Source of the DNA: Gammaproteobacteria bacterium
GTDB lineage: Bacteria; Pseudomonadota; Gammaproteobacteria; HK1
Assembly (NCBI GenBank): GCA_022824305.1
Contig: JAJEAD010000034.1
Span: 1 to 52,582 of the forward strand
Reading direction: 5' to 3'
DNA length: 52,582 bases
Part shown: positions 1 through 9,291 of the stretch, piece after piece
Numbering within the stretch: position 1 is the stretch's first letter
Layout of the letters: each line of letters starts with the position of its first letter
The notes under the pieces: model-generated
Told to the model about the DNA's origin: nothing
Seen by the model: only the letters and a program-made list of their open reading frames with translations
The model's database searches: none
Made by a program: the position numbers and the translations under genes

Positions 1-875
1 CGCAGCGCGCGGGCGACGAGGGGCCGGCGGCGCTCGCGCACGCGGTGCCGCCCCAGCACCCTCGCCTCGTCCTCGCCCCGCGCCACCGCGTCCGCCATCG
101 ACGCGAGGGCGCGGATCTCGCGGGCGAGCGCGAAGGAGACATGAGCGATCTGGGTGCCTTCCTCGCGCAGCCTCCCGAGGACTCGCAGTGCGCGCGCCGC
201 GTCGCCCGCCATGGCGGCGTCGGCGCTGTCGAAGACGCCGAAGCGGGAGCTGTCGGCGCTCGAGCCGAGCGCGTCGTCGAGTCCGACCCGCCCCGCTCCG
301 AGCAGCAGTCGGAGCTTGTCCACTTCCTGGGCGGCCGCGAGCAGGTTGCCCTCCACCCGTTCCGCCAGCGCCGCCGCCGCGTCCTTGTCGAGGACGAGCC
401 CGAGGCGCCGCGCCCGCGTCGCGATCCAGCGGGGGAGCCGCGGGGGCGGCACGGGCCAGGTCTGCACCACCGCCCCCGCCTTTTCGACCGCCTGGTACCA
501 GCGCGCCCGCTGCTCGCGAAACTCCAGCCCGCCCGCGCTCACCAGGAGCACGCAGTCCGGGTTGGGGCGCCCGGCGTAGTGGAGCAGGGCTTCGGAAGCG
601 CCGCGATCGAGCCGGGTGCGGCCGATGCGCAGGTCGACGAGACGCTTCTCGGCGAAGAGCGAGAGGCTGTCCCGATACTGGCGCAGCTCGCTCCAGTCGA
701 AGCCCGCTTCGGCGTGCAGCACGACCCGCTCGTCGTGGCCCCGCGCGCGGGCCGCCGCGCGGATCGCATCCAGGCTCTCCTCGATCTGCAGCGGCTCGTT
801 CCCGTGCACCAGGTACACGGAAGCGAGCGCTCCCCCTTCGAGCCGCCGCGAGAGGTCCTCCGGACGAATGCGCAC
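1..875 (-). CDS. holA: DNA polymerase III delta subunit, 3' end cut by the window
   Basis: This is the clamp-loader delta subunit, which opens the beta sliding clamp during replication. About 291 residues are present, with no stop before the left edge; the family is usually about 340 residues, so the C-terminal part is missing. The N-terminal part reads VYLVHGNEPLQIEESLD, the typical HolA nucleotide-binding-like start, followed further on by GNLLAAAQEVDKLRLL, the conserved lid-domain segment. The start is a GTG at 875, 33 bases after the lptE stop and preceded by a GAGGGAG-like ribosome site. It lies third in the leuS-lptE-holA operon, a standard gammaproteobacterial order. Identity is clear; only the exact start is uncertain. 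Confidence 0.93.
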   Translation of the reverse strand, partial: MRIRPEDLSRRLEGGALASVYLVHGNEPLQIEESLDAIRAAARARGHDERVVLHAEAGFDWSELRQYRDSLSLFAEKRLVDLRIGRTRLDRGASEALLHYAGRPNPDCVLLVSAGGLEFREQRARWYQAVEKAGAVVQTWPVPPPRLPRWIATRARRLGLVLDKDAAAALAERVEGNLLAAAQEVDKLRLLLGAGRVGLDDALGSSADSSRFGVFDSADAAMAGDAARALRVLGRLREEGTQIAHVSFALAREIRALASMADAVARGEDEARVLGRHRVRERRRPLVARAL

Positions 876-908
876 GCTAGGGGAGGGGCTCCCTCGCGCC
901 GCTCGGGA

Positions 909-1475
909 TCACTGCGACGTCGCGCCGCTCATCGCGGCCGCGACCCGGCGCAGGATCCGGGCGGCGGCCTCGCGGCGCAGCTCCGCCCGTATCCGGTCCT
1001 CCTCGTGCTCCTTGGCGACGAGCTCTTCAGGGGCGGTGAGGAAGTCGCGGAACAGCGTCACCTGCTGGGCGTCCATCGCCGCGGCCGTTCCCTCGCCGCC
1101 CCGGCCGATGCGGAACTCCACGCTGTACGCGATTTCCGCCTCGCGCTCGCTGCCGTCGTCGGGATCCACCGAGATCACCCGGCGCTCGAAGCCCTCCGAA
1201 TCGACGACGAGCACCGCGTCCGCGTCCTCCCGCCGGTGGCCGCGCTGCACCGCGCTGCCCGAGAGCGCCGACTCGATCTCGATCCGCAGCTCCGCCGGCG
1301 CCTCGAGGTACAGGCTTCCCCCGGCGTCTCCCAGGGAAATCCGGCCGCGGGGCTCGAAGCCGCAGCCCGCGGCGAGGGCGCCGAGCGCCACGACCGCAAG
1401 CGCCGCGCGCAGGCCGGGGTGGACGAGGCTCCGGCGTGCCGTGAGGCGGGAGGAGAGGGCAATTCCTGGCTTCAC
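909..1475 (-). CDS. lptE: LPS-assembly lipoprotein LptE
   Basis: LptE is the outer-membrane lipoprotein that plugs the LptD barrel and helps place lipopolysaccharide in the outer leaflet. The 188-residue product has a basic N-terminus, a hydrophobic segment and the lipobox LAAG-C with the lipidated cysteine at residue 38, followed by GFEPRG, the usual LptE start of the mature protein. The length fits the family (about 170-200). The gene starts four bases after the leuS stop, so the two are surely co-transcribed, and holA follows. Sequence conservation in LptE is low, so the call rests on lipobox, length and operon position together. Confidence 0.9.
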   Translation of the reverse strand: MKPGIALSSRLTARRSLVHPGLRAALAVVALGALAAGCGFEPRGRISLGDAGGSLYLEAPAELRIEIESALSGSAVQRGHRREDADAVLVVDSEGFERRVISVDPDDGSEREAEIAYSVEFRIGRGGEGTAAAMDAQQVTLFRDFLTAPEELVAKEHEEDRIRAELRREAAARILRRVAAAMSGATSQ

Positions 1476-1479
1476 TGTC

Positions 1480-4065
1480 CTATACCACGATGTTGACGAG
1501 GCGGCCGGGCACGACGACGGTACGGCGCACGTCCCGGCCCGCGACGAAGCGGCGCACGTTCTCGTTGTTGAAGGCTTCGTCCGTGATGTCCCGGTCGTTC
1601 GCGTGCACCGGCACCGAGATGTGGCCGCGCAGCTTGCCGTTCACCTGCACCACCAGCTCCATCTCCTCGCGCGTGAGCGCCTCCGGGAGAGCCTTCGGCC
1701 AGGGCTCGTCGACCACCGCTCGCTCGTGGCCGAGCGCGAGCCACAGCTCGTGACAGACGTGCGGCACCACGGGGGAGAGCAGCAGCACGATCGACTCCAG
1801 CGCCTCCTGCATCAGGGCGCGGTCCCGGGCGTCTCCCGCGGGCAGGCGGGCGAGCTCGTTGTCGAGCTCGATGATCGCGGCGATCGCGGTGTTGAACTTG
1901 TAGCGGCGGCCGATGTCGTCGCTCACCTTGGCGATGGTCTCGTGCACGCGCCGGCGGAGGTCCCGCTGGCCGCCGTCGAGCCTTCCCGGGTCGAGCGGCT
2001 CGCAGCTTCCCCCCGCGATGTGGGTGTGCACCCGCTTCCACAGCCTCTTGAGGAAGCTGTACATGCCCACGACCGCGCCGTCCTGCCATTCGAGCGTCTG
2101 CTCCGGCGGCGAGGTGAACATCATGTAGAGGCGCACGGTGTCGGCGCCGTAGCGCCTGACCATGTCTTCGGGGTCGACGCCGTTCTTCTTCTGCTTCGAC
2201 ATCTTCTCCACCCCGCCGACCTCGACCGGCTCCCCGTCGGCCTTCAGGCGGGCCCCGACGACCTTTCCCTTGTCGTCGTGCTCGATATCGACCTCGTAGG
2301 GGGAGTACCAGGTCGGCGGCCCGTCGGGATTCTCCCGGTAGTAGGTCTCCTTGAGCACCATGCCCTGGCACAGCAGGTTGGTGAAGGGCTCGTCGGAATC
2401 GAGCATGCCGTCGTCGCGCATCAGCTTGTAGAAGAATCGCGCGTAGAGCAGGTGCAGCACCGCGTGCTCGATGCCGCCGATGTACTGGTCCACCGGCAGC
2501 CAGTAGTTGGCCCGCTCGTCGACCATCGAGTCCGCGTCCGGACAGGCGAAGCGGGCGAAGTACCACGAGGAGTCCATGAAGGTGTCGAAGGTGTCGGTGT
2601 CGCGCCGGGCGGGCTCCCCGCTCGCGGGATCGACGGTATCGACGAACTCGGGGATGGTCGCGAGCGGCGACCCGCCGCCGGAGAGCGCCACGTCCTCGGG
2701 CAGGCGCACGGGCAGGTCGGCATCCGGCACCGGGCGCTCGCGGCCCGATGCGGTGTGCAGGATCGGCACCGGGCAGCCCCAGTAGCGCTGCCGGGAGACG
2801 CCCCAGTCGCGCAGGCGGTAGTTCACCCTGCGCTCGCCGTTGGCGTGCCGCTCGAGCCACTCCGCGAAGGCGTCGAAGGCCCGGGCATAGTCCAGCCCGG
2901 AGAAGTCGCCGGAGTCGACGGTGACCATGTTCTCCTTCGAGGTCCACGCCTCGGCCTGGATGTCGACGTCGGTGTCGTCGGCGGGCGCGATGACCTGCCG
3001 GATCGGGAGGCCGTACTTGCGGGCGAACTCGTGGTCGCGCTCGTCGTGCCCCGGCACCGCCATGATCGCGCCGGTGCCGTAGCCCATGAGCACGAAGTTG
3101 GCCACCCAGACCGGGATGCGCTCCCGGTTCACGGGGTTGACGGCATGCACCCCGAGCGGACGGCCGACCTTCTCCATCGTCTCCAGGTCGGCTTCCGAGG
3201 TGGAGCCCACGCGGCACTCCTCCACGAAGCGGGCGATCTCCGGATCCTGCTCCGCGCGGCGCTTCGCCACCGGATGCTCCGGCGCCACCGCCATGAAGGT
3301 CGCGCCGAAGAGGGTGTCCGGGCGGGTGGTGAAGACGCGCAGGGGCGCTTCCCCGGTCTCGAGCGCGAAGTCGAACTCGACGCCCTCGGAGCGGCCGATC
3401 CAGTGGCGCTGCATGTTCTTGACCGCGTCGGGCCAGTCCAGGGCGTCGAGGGAATCGAGCAGCTCGTCCGCATAGTCGGTGATCTTCAGGAACCAGTGCG
3501 GGATCCGGCGGCGCTCGACCGGGGCGCCCGAGCGCCAGCCCCTTCCGTTGACTACCTGCTCGTTCGCGAGCACCGTGCCTTCCACCGGGTCCCAGTTGAC
3601 CTCGGCCTGGTGCTTGTACGCGATGCCCTTCTCGTAGAGCCGGGTGAAGAACCACTGCTCCCAGCGGTAGTAGTCGGGCTGGCAGGTCGTGACTTCGCGC
3701 TCCCAGTCGTACCCGAAGCCGAGCCGCTCGAGCTGCCGCTTCATGTGCGCGATGTTCTCCCGGGTCCACTTCGCCGGCGCCACCCCCGCATCGATCGCCG
3801 CGTTCTCCGCCGGCAGGCCGAATGCGTCCCAGCCCATCGGCTGCAGCACGTTCTTTCCCAGCATCCGCTGGTAGCGGCTCACCACGTCGCCGATGGTGTA
3901 GTTGCGCACGTGGCCCATGTGCAGGCGCCCGCTCGGGTACGGGAACATGCACAGGCAATAGAACTTCTCGCGCGAGGGATCCTCGGTCACCCGGAACGTG
4001 CGCTGTTCCTGCCAGTAGGCGCGGGCGCGCGCCTCGACTTCTTCGGGGAGATAACGGGCTTGCAT
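1480..4065 (-). CDS. leuS: Leucyl-tRNA synthetase
   Basis: This class I aminoacyl-tRNA synthetase charges tRNA-Leu in the cytoplasm. The 861-residue length matches E. coli LeuS (860). Visible signatures are the HIGH-type motif HMGH after FPYPSGRL (residues about 42-52), the CP1 editing domain in the middle ([19 protein letters not shown]), and the second ATP-binding motif KMSKQ followed by [17 protein letters not shown]. The last position is Q where KMSKS is usual. The start chosen is the ATG at 4065 ([14 protein letters not shown]), the family's normal N-terminus; the reading frame stays open 114 bases further upstream but that part is unlike LeuS. It is the first gene of the leuS-lptE-holA operon. 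Confidence 0.97.
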   Translation of the reverse strand: MQARYLPEEVEARARAYWQEQRTFRVTEDPSREKFYCLCMFPYPSGRLHMGHVRNYTIGDVVSRYQRMLGKNVLQPMGWDAFGLPAENAAIDAGVAPAKWTRENIAHMKRQLERLGFGYDWEREVTTCQPDYYRWEQWFFTRLYEKGIAYKHQAEVNWDPVEGTVLANEQVVNGRGWRSGAPVERRRIPHWFLKITDYADELLDSLDALDWPDAVKNMQRHWIGRSEGVEFDFALETGEAPLRVFTTRPDTLFGATFMAVAPEHPVAKRRAEQDPEIARFVEECRVGSTSEADLETMEKVGRPLGVHAVNPVNRERIPVWVANFVLMGYGTGAIMAVPGHDERDHEFARKYGLPIRQVIAPADDTDVDIQAEAWTSKENMVTVDSGDFSGLDYARAFDAFAEWLERHANGERRVNYRLRDWGVSRQRYWGCPVPILHTASGRERPVPDADLPVRLPEDVALSGGGSPLATIPEFVDTVDPASGEPARRDTDTFDTFMDSSWYFARFACPDADSMVDERANYWLPVDQYIGGIEHAVLHLLYARFFYKLMRDDGMLDSDEPFTNLLCQGMVLKETYYRENPDGPPTWYSPYEVDIEHDDKGKVVGARLKADGEPVEVGGVEKMSKQKKNGVDPEDMVRRYGADTVRLYMMFTSPPEQTLEWQDGAVVGMYSFLKRLWKRVHTHIAGGSCEPLDPGRLDGGQRDLRRRVHETIAKVSDDIGRRYKFNTAIAAIIELDNELARLPAGDARDRALMQEALESIVLLLSPVVPHVCHELWLALGHERAVVDEPWPKALPEALTREEMELVVQVNGKLRGHISVPVHANDRDITDEAFNNENVRRFVAGRDVRRTVVVPGRLVNIVV

Positions 4066-4196
4066 GGGGGGCGGACAGTTGAAGCGTATGGCGAAAGAGG
4101 ATAGCGCAAGCGCCCGGGGATCCCTATTCCGTAGCGCCCGCAGCGGTCGCGTTTCGCGCGGGCGGCCGCTCAACCGCAATATCTAACCGATTCTCG

Positions 4197-4256
4197 GAAG
4201 CTTCGGGAGTACGGTCCGCCAACGAGAGCAGATTGGCGTCCGCAGCAGGAAAGCGG
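4197..4256 (-). repeat. Dispersed repeat, copy A (short)
   Basis: This 60-base stretch begins about 20 bases after the stop of the ferredoxin-reductase gene, in the sense of that gene. It shares a perfect 26-base match (4226-4251) with the opposite strand at 50409-50434, plus weaker similarity on either side. Only the 5' part of the longer element found at 50.4-50.7 kb is recognisable here. Confidence 0.7.
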
Positions 4257-4275
4257 TGAGGTATTGCGCTCGAGC

Positions 4276-5304
4276 CTACTGCGCGTCGTGCCCGGTCTCG
4301 AAGGCGTAGTCGAAGGAATCGGAGTGCAGGCAGGTCGGGTCCAGACCCTGGGCCACCAGCGCCCGCCGGGCCGCGCTCACCATCGGGGGCGGGCCGCTCA
4401 GGTAGGCGCCCCAGCCCGAGAGGTCCGGGAGGTCCTCGAGCACCGCGCGGTGGACCAGCCCGGTGCGTCCCGTCCACTCGCACTCCGCGGTGGGCTCGGA
4501 GAGCACCGGCGTGTAGTGGAAGTGCTCGTGCTCGCGCGCCCAGCTCCGGGCGAGCGCGTCGTGGTAGAGGTCCCGGCGCGCGCGCACCCCCCAGTAGAGA
4601 TGCATGGGTTCCGCGAAGCCTCCGGCGAGGGCGTCCTCGATGATGCTCTTGATCGGAGCGAAGCCGGTCCCCCCCGCCATCAGCACCGCCGGTCGGGGAG
4701 GGGTCTTGCGCAGGTAGAAGCTGCCGAGCGGGCCGTGCAGGCGCAGGATGGAGCGGGGCTTCAGGTGCTCGAACGCGTAGCCGGAGAACTCCCCGCCCGG
4801 GACGTGCCGGATCTGCAGCTCGTAGAGGGACTCGCCGACGGGCGGGCTCGCGAGCGAGAAGGCGCGCCGGCGACCGTCTCGCAGCACGACGTCCACGTAC
4901 TGGCCGGCGAGGAAGTGCAGCCGCTCGCCTTCCTGCAGGCGAAGGCGCAGCGCGACCACGTCGTGCGCGAGCACCTCCTTCTCCGCCACGCGGCAGAGCA
5001 GGGTGCGCACCACGATGTTCCCCTGCGCGTCGAGCTCCTCCACTTCGATGCGGGCGTCGCTCCGCAGGGAGGCCGCGCACAGCAGCACGAAGCCGTCGCC
5101 GGGGTCGGAAGGCTGAAGCGCCTTGGGCGGTCCTTGCGGATAGTGCACCGCGCCTTCGAGGATGCGGGCGCGGCAGGAGCGGCAGGCGCCGTTCCGGCAC
5201 CCGTAGGGCAGGGCGAGGCCCTGGCGGAGCGCGGCGTCGAGCACGTTCTCCCCGGACTTCACGTCGAGGACGTGGCCGCTCGGCTCGAGCTTCAGGAGCG
5301 GCAC
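4276..5304 (-). CDS. 2Fe-2S ferredoxin / flavin NAD(P)H oxidoreductase (CDP-6-deoxyglucoseen reductase-like)
   Basis: The 342-residue protein carries electrons from NAD(P)H through FAD to a plant-type 2Fe-2S cluster. Residues 1-90 are the ferredoxin domain with cysteines 36, 41, 44 and 76 in the C-x4-C-x2-C-x31-C pattern (YGCRNGACRSC). An FAD domain follows (RAFSLASPP, the RxxS flavin motif) and then an NAD-binding domain (MAGGTGFAPIKSIIEDAL, and SGPPPMV near the C-terminus). This layout is that of AscD-like reductases and of oxygenase reductase components. The partner is unknown; no oxygenase or sugar genes lie next to it. ATG start with a leucine-rich ferredoxin N-terminus (MPLLKLEPSGH). 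Confidence 0.88.
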   Translation of the reverse strand: MPLLKLEPSGHVLDVKSGENVLDAALRQGLALPYGCRNGACRSCRARILEGAVHYPQGPPKALQPSDPGDGFVLLCAASLRSDARIEVEELDAQGNIVVRTLLCRVAEKEVLAHDVVALRLRLQEGERLHFLAGQYVDVVLRDGRRRAFSLASPPVGESLYELQIRHVPGGEFSGYAFEHLKPRSILRLHGPLGSFYLRKTPPRPAVLMAGGTGFAPIKSIIEDALAGGFAEPMHLYWGVRARRDLYHDALARSWAREHEHFHYTPVLSEPTAECEWTGRTGLVHRAVLEDLPDLSGWGAYLSGPPPMVSAARRALVAQGLDPTCLHSDSFDYAFETGHDAQ

Positions 5305-5545
5305 CGGAGCTCACTCCGTCCCGGGGGGAGCGGTGGCGCCGAAGCCCCGGCCGGCGCGGCCCGGAGTCACGAAGGGGGCGCCGGCCGCTGCGCTCGCCGC
5401 CGGAGCGTGCACCCGGCGGGGGCGGCCGGAGGCTGAGTCCGAGAGCTTCATGCGCGCGACGTGCCGGGGGGAGAGGACGCGGGCAGGGGGCGCTGCGGAG
5501 GTGCCGGCGGCGATCGACAGGCGGCGGGAGGGCCCGGCCGGCGGG

Positions 5546-6202
5546 CTACTCCGGACGGCTCCGCTTGCTGTTCAGCCACCTGATGAGGGGCTCCCACAGC
5601 TCGAGGTCGTGGTACACCCTCGACGGGGGGAGCTCCCAGATGCTGAGCCCCTGCTCGGCCGCGTGCACGTAGCTCTGCGTGCTGCGCAGCGCCGCGACGA
5701 AGGGCAGGCGTCTGCGGTCCGGAAGGCGCACGGAACGCAGGAAGCGCTGAAGCTCCTCGTGCCCGGCCGAGTTCTCCCGCACCCGGTTCGCGACCGTGCC
5801 CACGCGGACCTTGCGGTTGAGCACCCGGCCGAGGCGGACCAGCCGGTCCAGGAAGCGCACCGCGGCGTTGAGGTCGATGGGGGAGGGCACCACCGGGATG
5901 ATGCAGGTCTGCGCCTTCCGCAGCAGCCGCACCAGCGTGTCACCGTGGCTCGCGGCCGGCGCGTCCATGAACACGTAGTCCATGTTCCGAGGAATACGGG
6001 TTCCGGGCCGGGTGCCGTCGACTCCGTGGATGTAGGCGCAGTCCTCCGGGCGGGTATCCAGCCAGTCCAGCGCCGACTTCTGCACGTCGTAGTCCACGAG
6101 AGCGACGTTGTACTCCAGGAGCGCGTAGTACGCCGCGAGGTTGGTGGCCAGCGTGGTCTTGCCCGTGCCGCCCTTGGAGTTGAGCACCAGGATCGAACGC
6201 AT
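5546..6202 (-). CDS. Orphan ParA/MinD-family ATPase
   Basis: This is a 218-residue deviant-Walker ATPase of the ParA superfamily, whose members use ATP-dependent dimerisation to position DNA, protein complexes or cell structures. The N-terminal motif SKGGTGKTTLATNLA (residues 9-23) has the signature lysine of the family. The switch region VDYDVQKSALDWLDTRP and the MDAPAA Walker B-like segment follow. No ParB or parS-like gene lies beside it, so it is an orphan. A probable -10 element lies at 6287-6292, and the start ATG is preceded by a GGAAGGGGAAA ribosome site. Its cargo cannot be told from the sequence. Confidence 0.85.
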   Translation of the reverse strand: MRSILVLNSKGGTGKTTLATNLAAYYALLEYNVALVDYDVQKSALDWLDTRPEDCAYIHGVDGTRPGTRIPRNMDYVFMDAPAASHGDTLVRLLRKAQTCIIPVVPSPIDLNAAVRFLDRLVRLGRVLNRKVRVGTVANRVRENSAGHEELQRFLRSVRLPDRRRLPFVAALRSTQSYVHAAEQGLSIWELPPSRVYHDLELWEPLIRWLNSKRSRPE

Positions 6203-6549
6203 GACGGTTTCCCCTTCCCTTCGCTTGCCCCGGGCGCTCGCCGGCGCGGCCCCCCGAGGGCGTTCCTTGGACTTCCCGATTTCGCGAGTATACAGGGGCG
6301 CGAAGCGGGCACCCGGGGGCCGGTGCCGCCTCTTTCGCCCGCCGTTTCCCCTTCACCCTCGAGGGCGGCATTGCCGGGGGAGGGTCAGGATCGGCGAGCT
6401 CGCCTCAGGCCACGGGCCCGCGCTTCGGCCCTGGCCATGATGTCGCTACCGGTCCGATGGGCCGGTGTGGACACTCGAGGCGACCACGTCTCCCTCCCTG
6501 ATCGCCAACACTCTATCGTCAGGATTGCAACGCAATCTCCACCCTGCCT
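6203..6549. other. 347-base spacer
   Basis: This gap separates the ParA gene (start 6202, minus) from the stop of the repeat-protein gene. It holds the likely ParA promoter. I see no gene, tRNA or insertion sequence in it. GC falls towards its right end, where the AT-richer tail of the next gene begins. Confidence 0.6.
6287..6292 (-). promoter_or_regulatory. Possible -10 element for the ParA gene
   Basis: The hexamer TATACT lies on the minus strand about 85 bases upstream of the ParA start and stands out in GC-rich surroundings. No convincing -35 box is seen 16-18 bases upstream, so this is only a candidate. Confidence 0.35.
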
Positions 6550-9168
6550 CTATCGGGCTGACCAGCTCACTGTTACGTTCGATCCAAGGCAACTGGTGAC
6601 GGCAGTACCTGAAAGGAATGAGTCGAATTCGAGCCAGAACGTACAGCTATCACCGTCGTCGTTCCGCTTGTTGATGGTTCCCGTACTCAGTGCCGTACTT
6701 CTGTACGTGTAACTGCCAAAATATGTTTCTCCGAGCACACGTTCCCTGAAACGACCAGGGGAGATGAAGGACAGGGAGTATATGGAACTCGGCGATATTG
6801 TCCTGCCGACAAAGCGCCCATCGAATGCGCTTTGGCTGGTCGGGGCGTATCCCCTCACCTCCACGTCGATATCGAAAGTTGAAGATTCGGCCGAGCACCT
6901 GTCCGAGTAAGGTGGCGGTTGCGTCGCGAGTACACGCGCAGTTTGACGAGGGATCCGCGTATTGTGCTGCGCGGAGACGGTAACGTGGTGTTCACGCAGG
7001 CTGACGTGTACGCCTTCCAGCCTTGTCGGAACGAGCTCGAACTCGAGCGGAATGTCCTCCGGAGTCCAGATGAAGTCCAGGAGATCGACGGTCTCCGGGC
7101 TACCTCCAGCATGCACGATTGCAAATGGGGGCCGGTCTTCCTGGATTAGCCGGGGGCAGTGCTCGCCGGTGATCAGGCGCTTCGTGAGCTTGTAGAGGCC
7201 AATCGGGTTGTCCAGGACTATACCGACGACTTCCGTGGCCAGCGCTTTGCCCAGCCGGAGATACCACTTCTTCCCCGGGGCCAGCACTCTTCCCAATGCC
7301 AGTATCGCACCGTAGATGTACTTGGGTGCTGTCTCAGCACGGGCGGCAGCCGTGGCCGAATCGCTTCCCCCCTTCAAGCGCGAGGCTGCAACTACGGTAT
7401 CGGTGCGCGCCACTTGAACGACGTTGCCGTCGCTGTCCAGCAACTCGATTTCAAACACCAGGTCTTCAAGGTCCGACTCGATCGAGACTTCGATCTCCAC
7501 TTCCGCTTCTTCGGTGAGCGTGAAAGTGAAGTAATCCACGTCGTCCGGCGAATCTATCGTCCCCTGGATGGACCCCAGGTTCGTGATGTCCGTGGCGCCC
7601 TCGGGCGTATCGGAGTGGTCGAGGGGCGGCGGTCGCTGCGAGTTGGTCGAAAGGTTCGTGAGATGCCCCGAGCGCGTCCGCATCAGGCTCATCACCTGGA
7701 TAGGGGTGCTTGAAGTAGCGGAGAGCGCCCACTTGCCCTCGCCATCTCCCAGGCGGCCGGTGAGGTCCGAGGCCCCCTCTTCCAGGTGCTGCGCGGTCAA
7801 CGTGCGCGCCTCACCGGCGGGAAGGCTGAGACTCACATCGCCCATCGGCGGCGGATTGCCCTTGGCATCCAGTCCGTCGATGACGATTTCCGCGGCTCCG
7901 GCGCCGGGGTTGATAAGGCGCAGCGAACTCTCGAGCGACTGGTTGCTCCCGGGATTGAAGATCGGCACCCGGTAGCGCATGGGCTCCTCTTCGGGCGCCA
8001 ACTGGTGCATGCTGGTGAGGAAGCCGTCGGCAGTTCGGACGTAGGCGAGGGGCTCGATGTCCAGGGTGGTGTCCAGCTCCAGGCGCCAGTTGCCGGTGCC
8101 GTCCCCGACTCCCGTGGACAATCCGACTCCCGGATTCCCCTGCTCCAGGTCCTCGGAGTTGAACTGCGCCCCTCCCTTCGCGCCCAGCGCCAGGGACTCC
8201 GGTCCGAAGCGCCGGCCGGAATCGTCGATGGCATGGATTCTCACCTCTCCGGCCTCGTCCGAGCGGTTTATGAGCCGCACGAAGCCCTGCGGGCCGACAT
8301 CGGCGTACGGCAGCATCAGCGGGATGGTGGTCGTTTCGGACGCCACCCCCTGCGAGAGGTTGGTGAGATGTCCCGAGCGGGTCTGCATCAGGCTCAGGAC
8401 CTGGAGGGGGACGCTGGAAGTGACCGAGAGCTGCCACTTGCCCTCTCCGTCTCCGAGGCCGCCCGTCAGTCCGGTGTCCCCCTCTTCCAGTTGCTGCGCG
8501 GTCACGGTGCGCGCCGTGCCGGCCGGGAGGCTGAGACGAACGTCTCCCATCGGCGGAGGATTGCCCTTGGCATCCACTCCGCTGATCACGACCTCGGCGT
8601 CGTCGTCGCCGGGGTTGACGAGGCGAAGCGAGCTCTCGAGCGACTGGTTGCTCCCGGGATTGAAGATCGGCGCGCGGTAGCGCATGGGCGCCTCTTCGGA
8701 CGCCAGGTCGTGCATGCTGGTGAGGAAGCCGTCGGAGGTCCGGACGTAGGCGAGGGGTTCGATGTCCAGGGTGGTGCGCAGCTTCAGGCGCCAGTCGCCG
8801 TCGCCGTCACCGACGCCCGCGGACAACCCGACGCTCGAGCTCCCCTCTTCGAGGTCCCGGGAGTTGAACTGCTTCGCTCCATTCGCGTCGATCGACAGGG
8901 AGACCGGTCCGAAGCGCTGGCCGGAATCGTCGATGGCTTCGATGTCCACCTCTCCGGGCTGGTCGGAGCGGTTGATGATGCGGACGAAGCCGTCCCGGCC
9001 GCCGCTGGACGCCGACAGCACGAGGGGAAGGTCGTGCTCGTTCTGCGACAGCGCCGCCTGACCCGGCAGGAGCAGGAAAAGCGCCGTGAGCCATGCGACC
9101 CGGGCTCTGCGCACCGGCCGCCCGGGTTGTCCGGCCCAGGTCATCTGCGTGTGCTCCTCCGTGTGCAT
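6550..9168 (-). CDS. Large exported protein with two 235-residue tandem repeats and a PPC-like domain
   Basis: The 872-residue product has a Sec signal peptide (VAWLTALFLLLPGQAALSQ, ending near residue 42) and is probably periplasmic or secreted. Two near-identical units follow, about residues 45-279 and 280-514, each holding a (I/L)INRSD segment, IEPLAYVRT, NPGSNQSLESSLRL, KGNPPPMGDV and RSGHLTNLS. Residues about 518-600 resemble a bacterial pre-peptidase C-terminal (PPC) domain (DSPDDVDYFTFTL). The last roughly 270 residues match nothing I know and their DNA is clearly AT-richer. The start is the ATG at 9168, with GGAGGAAATCCG directly upstream. No catalytic motif was seen; a structural or binding role is an inference. 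Confidence 0.75.
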   Translation of the reverse strand: MHTEEHTQMTWAGQPGRPVRRARVAWLTALFLLLPGQAALSQNEHDLPLVLSASSGGRDGFVRIINRSDQPGEVDIEAIDDSGQRFGPVSLSIDANGAKQFNSRDLEEGSSSVGLSAGVGDGDGDWRLKLRTTLDIEPLAYVRTSDGFLTSMHDLASEEAPMRYRAPIFNPGSNQSLESSLRLVNPGDDDAEVVISGVDAKGNPPPMGDVRLSLPAGTARTVTAQQLEEGDTGLTGGLGDGEGKWQLSVTSSVPLQVLSLMQTRSGHLTNLSQGVASETTTIPLMLPYADVGPQGFVRLINRSDEAGEVRIHAIDDSGRRFGPESLALGAKGGAQFNSEDLEQGNPGVGLSTGVGDGTGNWRLELDTTLDIEPLAYVRTADGFLTSMHQLAPEEEPMRYRVPIFNPGSNQSLESSLRLINPGAGAAEIVIDGLDAKGNPPPMGDVSLSLPAGEARTLTAQHLEEGASDLTGRLGDGEGKWALSATSSTPIQVMSLMRTRSGHLTNLSTNSQRPPPLDHSDTPEGATDITNLGSIQGTIDSPDDVDYFTFTLTEEAEVEIEVSIESDLEDLVFEIELLDSDGNVVQVARTDTVVAASRLKGGSDSATAAARAETAPKYIYGAILALGRVLAPGKKWYLRLGKALATEVVGIVLDNPIGLYKLTKRLITGEHCPRLIQEDRPPFAIVHAGGSPETVDLLDFIWTPEDIPLEFELVPTRLEGVHVSLREHHVTVSAQHNTRIPRQTARVLATQPPPYSDRCSAESSTFDIDVEVRGYAPTSQSAFDGRFVGRTISPSSIYSLSFISPGRFRERVLGETYFGSYTYRSTALSTGTINKRNDDGDSCTFWLEFDSFLSGTAVTSCLGSNVTVSWSAR
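7625..9034 (-). repeat. Two tandem 705-bp coding repeats
   Basis: Two in-frame units of about 705 bp, boundaries approximate, duplicate the extracellular module of the exported protein. For example, the segment encoding NPGSNQSLESSLRL recurs at a spacing of exactly 705 bases (7931 and 8636). The copies are similar but not identical, so the duplication is not very recent. Confidence 0.9.
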
Positions 9169-9291
9169 CGGATTTCCTCCTCCAATCGGAAGCGTGCTGT
9201 CGCAGGATCGGACGGCACGGCGAAGAATGCCCCGCCGCGCTGCCCGGCACACCGGGGAAACGCGCCCGCAGGTCCGTGCCGCACGCGCATG

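Noticed and set aside
45..1496. Long plus-strand open frame of 483 codons
   Set aside because: It is the reverse shadow of holA and lptE; the composition is Arg/His/Pro-rich without any motif.
616..4104. 1162-codon plus-strand open frame opposite leuS
   Set aside because: It is a typical antisense frame in GC-rich DNA; leuS on the other strand is unmistakable.
5311..5451. 46-codon minus-strand frame before the ferredoxin reductase
   Set aside because: The product is low-complexity (Ala, Pro, Gly, Arg) and has no ribosome site; probably chance.
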